Positions 17,362 to 25,061 of a DNA stretch of 64,000 nt are shown in pieces. The stretch is from Sedimentitalea xiamensis (GTDB lineage: Bacteria; Pseudomonadota; Alphaproteobacteria; Rhodobacterales; Rhodobacteraceae). The stretch spans positions 165,989 to 229,988 of the forward strand of contig NZ_JASNJE010000004.1 of the NCBI RefSeq assembly GCF_030164465.1, given 5' to 3'. A model generated the notes under the pieces. It searched no databases. It was not told the origin of the DNA and worked only from the letters and a program-made list of their open reading frames with translations. The position numbers and the translations under genes were made by a program. How positions within the stretch are numbered: the first letter of the stretch is position 1; each line of letters opens with the position of its first letter.

Positions 17362-17787
17362 ATGGACAAAACGGATGAACGGCTGATCGCCGCCCTGCGC
17401 CATGACGCGCGGGCGTCCCTGTCCGACCTGGCCCTGGGGCTGAACCTGTCGCGCACCACGGTGCGGGCGCGGATCGAGCGGTTGCAGCAGCGGGGCGAGA
17501 TCCTGGGATTCACCGTGGTGCTGAAGCAGGACACGCTGCGCGACCCGGTGCGCGGGCTGATGATGATCGGCATCGAGGGGCGTGGCACCGACCGGGTGAT
17601 CCGCCAGCTTCAGGGCCTGCCGGAAGTGCGCGCGGTGCATTCCACCAACGGGCGCTGGGACGTGATCGTGGAGATCGGCACCGAGACGCTGGAAGGGCTG
17701 GATGCCGCCCTGAGCAGGATCCGCCGCTTCGACGGGGTGCAGACCAGCGAGACCAGCCTGCTGCTGGCGACGCGCAAGGCGACGTGA
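17362..17787 (+). CDS. Lrp/AsnC family transcriptional regulator
   Basis: A 141-residue regulator: an N-terminal winged helix-turn-helix (MDKTDERLIAALRHDARAS, recognition helix LSRTTVRARIERLQQRGEI) and a C-terminal RAM ligand-binding domain (GRWDVIVEIGTETLEGLD). The ATG at 17362 follows GGAGG (17351-17355) by six bases; the frame is open to 17320. It is divergent from arginase across about 107 bases. By analogy with such pairs it probably activates the operon in response to arginine or ornithine. Confidence 0.9.
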   Translation: MDKTDERLIAALRHDARASLSDLALGLNLSRTTVRARIERLQQRGEILGFTVVLKQDTLRDPVRGLMMIGIEGRGTDRVIRQLQGLPEVRAVHSTNGRWDVIVEIGTETLEGLDAALSRIRRFDGVQTSETSLLLATRKAT

Positions 17788-17789
17788 GT

Positions 17790-18251
17790 TCAGCGGGGCG
17801 CGCGGGCGGCGGCGAGCCAGATCAGGGCGAGGCCGAGGGAGATCAGCGCGTTCCAGCTTGCCATCGACAGGCTCAGCATTTCCCAGGGGACATCGTCGCA
17901 GCGCACCAGCGGCGCGGCCATGATCTGGTCCATCAGTTCCTGCGGCGTCAGGTTGCCGATGGGGCCGGAGGTGCAGGTGGTGGGCCCTTGCCACCAGCCG
18001 CGTTCGACGCCGGTGTGATAGACCCCGATGCCCGCCGTGGTCAGCGCCGCCAGCGCGCCGAGCAGGGGCAGGGCGCGGCCCGGCAGGACCAGCGCCACGG
18101 CGCCGATGGCGATTGCTGCGGCATGGGGCCAGCGCTGCCAGAGACAGAGCTTGCAGGGCGCCAGCCCGCCCAGGTGCTGGAACCCGAAGGCGCCCAGCAG
18201 CAGCGCGAGCGAGCCGCCGGCGGCGATGGCGATGAGCAGGGTCCGGCTCAC
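17790..18251 (-). CDS. dsbB: Disulfide bond formation protein B
   Basis: A 153-residue inner-membrane quinone reductase that reoxidises DsbA. It has four spans. The first cysteine pair is CKLC in APCKLCLWQRW, with the quinone-proximal arginine after it. The second periplasmic pair is TTCTSG and VRCDDVPW. The GTG at 18251 overlaps the stop of the upstream DedA-like gene by four bases, which is why I prefer it to the far longer open frame. No dsbA is visible nearby. Confidence 0.88.
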   Translation of the reverse strand: MSRTLLIAIAAGGSLALLLGAFGFQHLGGLAPCKLCLWQRWPHAAAIAIGAVALVLPGRALPLLGALAALTTAGIGVYHTGVERGWWQGPTTCTSGPIGNLTPQELMDQIMAAPLVRCDDVPWEMLSLSMASWNALISLGLALIWLAAARAPR

Positions 18252-18868
18252 AGGTAGTTCACCGCGGCGAAGCCGCCGATCAGCAGCAGCACGAAGACCG
18301 TGAACACCAGCCCGAGCCGCTGTTCGATGAAGCTGCGCGCGGGGGCGCCGAAGGCCCTGAGCAGCCCGGCCACGGCGAAGAACCGGATCGACCGGGCGAG
18401 GATCGAGGTGGCGATGAAGGTGCCCAGCGGCATGCCGGTCCATCCGGACATGATGGTGATGACCTTGTAGGGAAACGGCGTGACCCCGGCGGCGAGGACC
18501 GCCCAGAACCCGAAGTCGTTGAACCGGGTGTTGAATTCCGCCATCGCGTCGCCCTTGCCCATGGCGGCGAGGATCGGCTGGCCGATGCCTTCGTAGGCGA
18601 AGGCGCCGATGGCGTAGCCGAGCAGGCCGCCCGCGACCGAGGCGGCGAGCGCGACTCCGGCGATCTGCCAGGCGCGGGAGGGCCGCGCGATGATCATCGG
18701 GATCATCATCACATCGGGCGGTATCGGGAAGACCGAGCTTTCGACGAAGGCCACCACCGCCAGCCACCCGAGGGCATGCGGGTGTTCGGCGAGCCGCATC
18801 GTCCGATCGTAGGTTTTTCTGAGCATGGCCGGGAGGTCTCTGGCGAAGCGTTTGCCTGCCAAAACCAT
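18248..18868 (-). CDS. YqaA/DedA-type VTT-domain membrane protein
   Basis: A 206-residue integral membrane protein of the VTT (SNARE-associated/DedA) superfamily, YqaA branch. It shows ESSVFPIPPDVMMIPMI with the family's proline/acid re-entrant motif, GGLLGYAIGAFAYEGIG, and GVTPFPYKVITIMSGWTGM, which carries the second re-entrant loop. DedA proteins take part in lipid scrambling and envelope homeostasis. An alternative start is the Met at MLRKTYDRTM, 14 residues in. It is translationally coupled to dsbB. Confidence 0.85.
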   Translation of the reverse strand: MVLAGKRFARDLPAMLRKTYDRTMRLAEHPHALGWLAVVAFVESSVFPIPPDVMMIPMIIARPSRAWQIAGVALAASVAGGLLGYAIGAFAYEGIGQPILAAMGKGDAMAEFNTRFNDFGFWAVLAAGVTPFPYKVITIMSGWTGMPLGTFIATSILARSIRFFAVAGLLRAFGAPARSFIEQRLGLVFTVFVLLLIGGFAAVNYL

Positions 18869-18951
18869 GCGCCGGGGCCAGCGTCAACCGAAACCGGCGT
18901 GATTTTTGGCTCTGGACCTCGGCGCATGGCGGCGTTACATCCTTCCCCGAG

Positions 18952-19037
18952 GCCCAAGTGGCGGAATGGTAGACGCAGGGGATTCAAAATCCCCCGCCTT
19001 TGCGGGCGTGCCGGTTCGAGTCCGGCCTTGGGTACCA
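18952..19037 (+). tRNA. tRNA-Leu (anticodon CAA), CCA encoded
   Basis: A complete class II cloverleaf: acceptor arms GCCCAAG (18952-18958) and CTTGGGT (19027-19033) with a G-U closing pair, D-arm GTGGCGGAATGGTAGACGC, anticodon stem GGGGATT-CAA-AATCCCC, a long variable arm (CGCCTTTGCGGGCG), T-arm GCCGGTTCGAGTCCGGC, discriminator A and genomic CCA (19035-19037). The long variable arm and the CAA anticodon identify leucine UUG. Confidence 0.95.
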
Positions 19038-19155
19038 GCCTCATCCCGAAAAGATCCGGTCGCTTTTTTCCTTTGCATGTCAGTGCGCTGACGGGCATCA
19101 CTTTGTCTGCCGCCCGCAGCGGGCGGCGCGACAACCGCAGTTGAGAGGGCGCAAG

Positions 19156-20448
19156 ATGGCCGATCCGAATTCCCGCATCGAGAACATGCGCGACATGGCG
19201 CCGGCGGAGCGGCTGGCGGCGGTCGTCCGCGCCGCGGGGCTGAGCGACGCGGAGGCGCATACGCTGGGCGGCGTGGATACGCTGCCTGTCGCGCGGGCCG
19301 ACGGCATGATCGAGAACGTCGTCGGAAAATTCGAGCTGCCGCTGGGAATCGCGACGAATTTCACCGTGAACGGCAAGGACTACCTGATTCCGATGGCGGT
19401 GGAGGAACCTTCCGTCGTGGCCGCCGCCTCCTACATGGCGCGGATCGCGCGCGGCTGCGGCGGGTTCCTGACCTCCTCGGACGATCCGGTGATGCGCGCC
19501 CAGATCCAGGTGTTGCGCCCGCGTGACCCGCATGGCGCGAAACACCGGCTGCTGGCGGCGCGCGACGAACTGATCGAACGGGCCAATGCGCGCGACACGG
19601 TTCTCATCGGCCTCGGCGGCGGCTGCCGGGACATCGAGGTGCATCTGTTCGAGGACACGCCGGCGGGGGCGATGGTGGTGCTGCATCTGCTGGTGGACGT
19701 GCGCGACGCGATGGGGGCGAACACGGTCAACACCATGGCCGAAACGCTGGCGCCGCGGGTGGCGGAGATCGCGCGCGGCGAGGTGCGCCTGCGCATCCTG
19801 TCCAACCTCGCGGACCTGCGGCTGGTGCGGGCGCGGGTGGAGATCCCGCCCGAGGCGCTGGCCACCGGCAGCCTGCGCGGTGAGGACGTGGTGCAGGGCA
19901 TGGTGGAGGCCTGCGCGCTGGCGATCGTCGATCCCTACCGCGCGGCGACCCACAACAAGGGCATCATGAACGGAATCGACCCGGTGGTGGTGGCGACCGG
20001 CAACGACTGGCGCGCGATCGAGGCGGGGGCGCATGCCTATGCGGCGCGGAACGGGCGATACACCAGCCTGACGCGCTGGGAGCAATCGGCGGCGGGGGCG
20101 CTGGTCGGCACGCTGGAAATGCCGATGGCGCTGGGTCTCGTGGGCGGGGCGACGAAGACCCACCCGGCGGCGCAGGCCGCGATCCGGCTGCTGAGGGTCG
20201 GATCGGCGCGGGAACTGGCCGAGGTGACGGCGGCGGTCGGGCTGGCGCAGAACATGGCGGCGCTGCGGGCGCTGGCGACCGAGGGCATCCAGAAGGGGCA
20301 CATGACCCTGCACGCCCGCAACATCGCCATCCTCGCGGGGGCCGAGGGGGACGAGATCGACCGGGTGGCAAAGGCGATCGCCGCCGCCGGGGAGGTCGGT
20401 GTCGAACGCGCGGCGGCCGAACTCGCGGCCCTGCGCGGCAAGCCCTAG
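19156..20448 (+). CDS. mvaA: Class II hydroxymethylglutaryl-CoA reductase
   Basis: A 430-residue class II HMG-CoA reductase, the size of the Pseudomonas mevalonii enzyme. The catalytic glutamate is in [18 protein letters not shown]. The lysine and aspartate lie in [11 protein letters not shown] and [14 protein letters not shown], and the C-terminal flap histidine in [12 protein letters not shown]. The class II enzyme of Pseudomonas oxidises mevalonate to HMG-CoA for catabolism. With dxr also in this window, degradation of mevalonate is the likelier direction. The ATG at 19156 sits about 118 bases after the tRNA; there is no lyase or other mevalonate gene next to it. Confidence 0.92.
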   Translation: MADPNSRIENMRDMAPAERLAAVVRAAGLSDAEAHTLGGVDTLPVARADGMIENVVGKFELPLGIATNFTVNGKDYLIPMAVEEPSVVAAASYMARIARGCGGFLTSSDDPVMRAQIQVLRPRDPHGAKHRLLAARDELIERANARDTVLIGLGGGCRDIEVHLFEDTPAGAMVVLHLLVDVRDAMGANTVNTMAETLAPRVAEIARGEVRLRILSNLADLRLVRARVEIPPEALATGSLRGEDVVQGMVEACALAIVDPYRAATHNKGIMNGIDPVVVATGNDWRAIEAGAHAYAARNGRYTSLTRWEQSAAGALVGTLEMPMALGLVGGATKTHPAAQAAIRLLRVGSARELAEVTAAVGLAQNMAALRALATEGIQKGHMTLHARNIAILAGAEGDEIDRVAKAIAAAGEVGVERAAAELAALRGKP

Positions 20449-20472
20449 ACGGGACACGCGGTCCGGTAGGGA

Positions 20473-21105
20473 TCAGGCGCCGCCGGGTTTATTGGCGCGG
20501 TCGGCCCGCCATTGCGCCCAGTCCTCGGGCGTGTCGAGATCCCGGCGGGCGCGGGTGCCGGGCAGCGGCACCAGCCTGATCCGTCCGCGCGCCGCGGCCA
20601 TGACCTCGCCGCCGCCGCTGTCCCCGGTCAGTTGCGCGAACCGGTCGAACAGGGCGGCGGAAAAGATCACCGGATGGCCGGGTTTCCCGTCTTCGGTCGC
20701 GCCGCGGATGACCGGGTATTCCGGTTTCCTGTCATGGGCTTGCAGGACGGTCTTCAGGTCGTTTTCCGTCAGGTCCGGCAGGTCCGCCAGCAGCAGCATC
20801 GCGGCGGCGGCGCCGTCGGGCAGCGCGGTGAAGGCCCGGCGCAGGGAGGCGTTCATGCCCTCGGCGGCATCCGGCACCGGCAGCGGCGTGACCCCGGCGC
20901 CCCGCAGGGCGTCGCGGCGGGGATGGGGACCGTCGGGCAGGGCCACGATCACCGGGCCGGTGGTGACGGCGCGGGCGAGATCGGCCTGACGCCGGATCAG
21001 CGGCTTGCCCTCGACCATCTGTATCAGCTTGTCTAGGCCGCGCATGCGCGTGGACTGGCCCGCCGCCAGGATGATGATCGGCATGTCGGTGACGGGTCCG
21101 GTCAT
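20473..21105 (-). CDS. MobA-like nucleotidyltransferase
   Basis: A 210-residue GT-A fold NTP-transferase of the MobA/MocA/GlmU type. The N-terminal signature is IIILAAGQSTRMRGLDKL, followed by a lysine (EGKPLI), the metal-binding LLLADLPDLTENDL, and the late motif GHPVIFSAALFDRFAQL. These match molybdenum-cofactor cytidylyl-/guanylyltransferases, though other sugar or cofactor nucleotidyltransferases share them. The start overlaps the stop of the FAD/GcvT dehydrogenase by four bases, so it is translated with that gene, an unusual partner. Confidence 0.82.
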   Translation of the reverse strand: MTGPVTDMPIIILAAGQSTRMRGLDKLIQMVEGKPLIRRQADLARAVTTGPVIVALPDGPHPRRDALRGAGVTPLPVPDAAEGMNASLRRAFTALPDGAAAAMLLLADLPDLTENDLKTVLQAHDRKPEYPVIRGATEDGKPGHPVIFSAALFDRFAQLTGDSGGGEVMAAARGRIRLVPLPGTRARRDLDTPEDWAQWRADRANKPGGA

Positions 21106-23510
21106 CCGCGCATCCGCCTGCCGTCGGCATCGAACAGGGGGGCTGTGATCAGCTTCGCCGGGCGCATCTGGCCGAGGATCTCGATCTTCACCTCCAGCCC
21201 GTCCGCGATGCGTTCGGTGGGCAGAAAACCGAAGGCGATGGATTTGCCCGCATGGTGGGAATAGCCGCCCGAGGTGCAGAACCCGGCCACGTTTCCGTCG
21301 AGCCAGATCGGTTCATAGCCGTGCACATCCGCGTCTCCGGCCTGAACCTCGAAGGCCGCGAGCCGGCGGGCGGGGGGCGTGGCGCGCTCCGCCTCTGCGG
21401 TTTCGCGGCCGATGAAGGGCGTGGATTTGCCGAAGGCGATGAACCGGTCGAGCCCGGTTTCGGCCGCCGTGTAGTCGGGGGAGAATTCGGACATCCATGA
21501 GCCGAAGAACCGGTCGAGCCTCAGCGACATCATCGCGCGCATCCCGAAGGGCTGCATGCCGTGATCCTGCCCGGCGGCCCAGAGCGTGGACCAGAGCTGC
21601 CGCTGGGCGGTGGGATCGCAGTAGATTTCATAGCCGAGATCGCCGGTATAGCTGAGCCGCTGCACGATGCAGTCGCTCATGCCCACGGTCATGCGCCGCA
21701 CGTCCATGAAGCACATGTCCGAGACATCGCTGCGGGTGGAGGCCGCCAGAACCTCGCGCGCCTTTGGGCCGGCGATCTGAAAGCCTGTGCGGGTATCGCT
21801 GATATTCTCGATGGTTACGTCGTCTTTTTCATGTTGCAGGAACCAGCGCATGTGAAACGCCTGCGCGCCGTAGGAGGCGGTGAGCTGGAATTCGGTTTCG
21901 GCGAGACAGGAGATGGTGAAATCCCCGATCAGCCGCCCGCTGGCTGACAGCATCGGGGTCAGGCTGACCCGTCCCGGCACGGGCACGCGGCCCGCCATGA
22001 TCCGGTCGAGCCAGCCGCGCGCGCCCGGTCCGGCGACGCGATACTTGCCGAAATTCTGCAATTCGTTGATGCCCACACCGTTCCGCACCGCGCGCACCTC
22101 GCGGCCCGTTGCGGCAAAGGCGTCGGAGCGCCGGAAGGAGGGGGTTTCGCAGGCGGGTTCGCCTTCTTGCGCGAAGTAGTTCACCACTTCCAGCCCGTAT
22201 TGCTGCCCCCAGACCGCGCCGAGACGCGTGAAGATGTCATACATCGGCGTGGTTCGGTTGGGCCGCGCGGCAGGCAGTTCCTCGTTCGGGTAGGAGACCG
22301 AAAACCGTTTCTGGTAGTTCTCGATCACCTTGGGCAGGGTGTAGCCGGGGCTGATCCAGTTGCCGAACCGGGCCACGTCCATCGCCATCACGTCGCGTTC
22401 CGGTTCGCCCTCGATCATCCATTGCGCAAGGGTCAGCCCGACGCCGCCGCCCTGGCTGAACCCGGCCATCACGCCGCAGGCCGACCAGTAGCCCCGCAGC
22501 CCCGGCACCGGGCCGACCAGCGGGTTGCCGTCGGGCGCGAAGGTGAAGGGGCCGTGGATCACCGACTTGACCCCGGCGCGTTCCAGAACCGGAAAGCGTT
22601 TATACGCGAAATCAATGCTTTCGCCGATTTTGTCAAAGTCATCCGGCAGCAGTTCATGGCCGAAGCTCCAGGGTGTGCCATCGACCGCCCAGGGGCGGCA
22701 GGTCTGTTCGTAGAACCCGATGCAGAGGCCGCGGCCTTCCTGCCGCAGGTAGCTTTCGCCCGCCGGGTCCATCACATGCGGGTGTTCCGCGTCGCGTTCG
22801 TAGATTTCCGCAATGTCGTCGGTGACGATATACTGATGCTCCATCGGGTGCAGCGGAAAATAGACGCCCGCCATCGCCCCCACCTCGCGCGCCCAGAGAC
22901 CTCCCGCGTTGACCACGTGTTCGGTATGCACCGTGCCCTTGTCTGTCACCACATCCCAGGTGCCGTCGGGGCGCGGGTTGGTTTCGCGCACCATGCAGTG
23001 GGTTTCGATCGTCGCCCCGCCCATGCGGGCCGCCTTGGCGTAGGCATGGGTGGTGCCCGAGGGGTCCAGATGTCCGTCGAGCGGGTCGTAAAGCGCGCCG
23101 ATGATGCCGTCCAGATTGGTGATCGGCGCGATCCTGGCGATCTCCTCCGGCCCGACAATCTCGGTTTCCAGCCCCATGAAGCGGTGCTTGGCGCGTTCGG
23201 CCAGCAGCATGTCGAACCGGTCGCGGTTGTCCGCCAGCGTGATGCCGCCCACGTGGTGCAGCCCGCAGGACATGCCGGTGATGTCCTCCAGTTCCTTGTA
23301 GAGCCTTATCGTGTAGCCCTGAAGCGCGGCCATGTTGGTGTCGCCATTGAGCGTGTGAAACCCGCCCGCCGCGTGCCAGGTCGATCCGGAGGTCAGTTCG
23401 GAGCGTTCGATCAGCATCACGTCGGACCAGCCGAGCTTCGTCAGGTGATACAGGACGGAACAGCCGACAACGCCGCCGCCGATCACCGCGACACGGGTGG
23501 TGGTTTTCAT
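21102..23510 (-). CDS. FAD-dependent dimethylglycine/sarcosine dehydrogenase-like protein (copy 1)
   Basis: An 802-residue two-part demethylase. The N-terminal FAD-dependent DAO domain (1-420) starts VAVIGGGVVGCSVLYHLTKLG and contains GSTWHAAGG, where the histidine sits at the covalent-flavin position of the dimethylglycine/sarcosine dehydrogenases. The C-terminal half (about 430-795) is a GcvT folate-binding module (SYTGDLGYEIYCDP, GMRAMMSLRLDR). The reaction would be oxidative N-demethylation with transfer of C1 to tetrahydrofolate; the exact amine is unknown. I took the ATG at 23510 (MKTTTRVAVIGG); the much longer open frame upstream is a shadow of the DUF2254 gene. Confidence 0.88.
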   Translation of the reverse strand: MKTTTRVAVIGGGVVGCSVLYHLTKLGWSDVMLIERSELTSGSTWHAAGGFHTLNGDTNMAALQGYTIRLYKELEDITGMSCGLHHVGGITLADNRDRFDMLLAERAKHRFMGLETEIVGPEEIARIAPITNLDGIIGALYDPLDGHLDPSGTTHAYAKAARMGGATIETHCMVRETNPRPDGTWDVVTDKGTVHTEHVVNAGGLWAREVGAMAGVYFPLHPMEHQYIVTDDIAEIYERDAEHPHVMDPAGESYLRQEGRGLCIGFYEQTCRPWAVDGTPWSFGHELLPDDFDKIGESIDFAYKRFPVLERAGVKSVIHGPFTFAPDGNPLVGPVPGLRGYWSACGVMAGFSQGGGVGLTLAQWMIEGEPERDVMAMDVARFGNWISPGYTLPKVIENYQKRFSVSYPNEELPAARPNRTTPMYDIFTRLGAVWGQQYGLEVVNYFAQEGEPACETPSFRRSDAFAATGREVRAVRNGVGINELQNFGKYRVAGPGARGWLDRIMAGRVPVPGRVSLTPMLSASGRLIGDFTISCLAETEFQLTASYGAQAFHMRWFLQHEKDDVTIENISDTRTGFQIAGPKAREVLAASTRSDVSDMCFMDVRRMTVGMSDCIVQRLSYTGDLGYEIYCDPTAQRQLWSTLWAAGQDHGMQPFGMRAMMSLRLDRFFGSWMSEFSPDYTAAETGLDRFIAFGKSTPFIGRETAEAERATPPARRLAAFEVQAGDADVHGYEPIWLDGNVAGFCTSGGYSHHAGKSIAFGFLPTERIADGLEVKIEILGQMRPAKLITAPLFDADGRRMRG

Positions 23511-23582
23511 GGAAGCCTCCGATATGATCCTCCTTAGTTCTTCGGGAGTCGGAACCTGGCTCGCTAGTCGGTTGGCGACAGG

Positions 23583-24863
23583 ATGAGTCGCAAACAGCAA
23601 AGGGGCAGGCGGATGCTGACGACGATCTTTCACCGGGCGATCCTGTTCCTGCGGCAGCTTTACGTGCGGGTGCTGCTGATTGCCGCGCTCAGCTTGGTGT
23701 CGGTGGCGCTGGCCAAGTTGCTGGCCCCGGTGATCCCGCCGGGCCTGGCCCAGGCGATCGGCGCGGATGCGGTCGATCCGATTCTCACGACGCTGGCGAA
23801 TTCGATGCTGGCGGTGACGATCTTTTCCCTGACGATGATGGTGTCCGCCCATCAGGCCGCCGCCAGCCAGTGGAGCCCGCGCACCCATGTGATCCTGACC
23901 GACGACATGACCACCCAGTCGGTGCTGGCGACCTTCGTCGGCGCCTATCTCTTTTCGCTCTGCGCGCTGATCCTGCGCCGGACGGATTTCTTCGGCGAAC
24001 GCGAAAGCGTGGCGCTGTTCCTGATGACCATCCTGGTGGTGGCGATGATCGTCGTGGCGATCATCCGCTGGATCGCGCATCTCGAAGACCTGGGCAGCCT
24101 CTCCCATACGGCGGACGCGGTGCAGAGCCGCGCGGAAACCGCCGTCGCCTCGGTCGGGCGTCATCCCTGTTATGGTGCGCGGGCGCTGGAGGACGATCCT
24201 GCGCGGGTGACCGATGGCTCTGCGCGGGTGATCGGCGCGCCCTGCGCCGGCTATGTGCAGCAGATCTTCGCGGACATGCTGCAAAGCACCGCCGAGGCGG
24301 CGGACGCCAGGGTCTATGTCACGGTTTCCACCGGGCAATACGTGGCGGAGGGCGCACCGCTCGCCCATGTCGCGGGGGGCGGAAAGGACATCGTCACGAA
24401 GCTTCGGGACGCGTTCGCGATCGCGAACGCGCGTTCCTTCGTGCAGGATCCGCGGTTCGGCGTCTCGGTGATGGCCGAGATCGCGAGCCGGGCGCTTTCG
24501 CCGGGCATCAACGACCCGGTCACGGCGGTCGATATCGCCAACCGGCTGGCAACGGTCCTGATGCTGGCCGACCCCGGCCGGGAGACGGAAGACGGGAAAC
24601 CGGATCTGGACCGGGTGTGGATGCCGCGGTTCCGCTATGACGGGCTGTTCCTGGACAGTTACGATCGCATCGCGCGGGATGCCGGAGCCAATGCCGAGGT
24701 GCAGATCGCGGTGCAGCTGGGGCTGGCCAGCGTGATCCGGGAGTCGGGGCCGGAACTGGCCGAGGCCGCGCGCGCATGCGGCGCGCGCACGCTGGCGCGC
24801 GCCCGCGCGGCGATGAAGGATGACCCGGACCTGCCGCGGCTGAACGCGGCCGCGTCCGTCTGA
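23583..24863 (+). CDS. DUF2254 family membrane protein
   Basis: A 426-residue protein with about four N-terminal spans (LIAALSLVSVALAKLLAP; ILTTLANSMLAVTIFSLTMMV; SVLATFVGAYLFSLCALIL; FLMTILVVAMIVVAIIRWI) and a soluble C-terminal half containing GVSVMAEIASRALSPGINDPVTA, the conserved family block. The family has no firmly assigned function. It sits between and divergent from copy 1 and upstream of copy 2 of the demethylase genes. A second Met at 23613 (MLTTIFH) is a plausible start. Confidence 0.87.
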   Translation: MSRKQQRGRRMLTTIFHRAILFLRQLYVRVLLIAALSLVSVALAKLLAPVIPPGLAQAIGADAVDPILTTLANSMLAVTIFSLTMMVSAHQAAASQWSPRTHVILTDDMTTQSVLATFVGAYLFSLCALILRRTDFFGERESVALFLMTILVVAMIVVAIIRWIAHLEDLGSLSHTADAVQSRAETAVASVGRHPCYGARALEDDPARVTDGSARVIGAPCAGYVQQIFADMLQSTAEAADARVYVTVSTGQYVAEGAPLAHVAGGGKDIVTKLRDAFAIANARSFVQDPRFGVSVMAEIASRALSPGINDPVTAVDIANRLATVLMLADPGRETEDGKPDLDRVWMPRFRYDGLFLDSYDRIARDAGANAEVQIAVQLGLASVIRESGPELAEAARACGARTLARARAAMKDDPDLPRLNAAASV

Positions 24864-25061
24864 CCGGACGGTCCGCCGGGGCCGAAACGCGCGAAACCGG
24901 CGTGCCGCGCGTATCGGCCCGTCAACGGGCGCGCGGGCCAGCCCGGCGGAAACCCGGCGCATTTGCATTCCCGCGACGGGTTATGTCGGGAAAGGGCAAT
25001 CCCCGCCTGGCCGGGCGCGGCAAGCTGCTGTCCAGCGCAAGACAGATTGAGGACCATATCC

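Noticed and set aside
21102..24968. Very long minus-strand frame extending through the DUF2254 gene (1288 codons)
   Set aside because: Only the part below 23510 is coding; the rest is a shadow of the plus-strand gene, with Arg/His/Gly-rich low-complexity translation.
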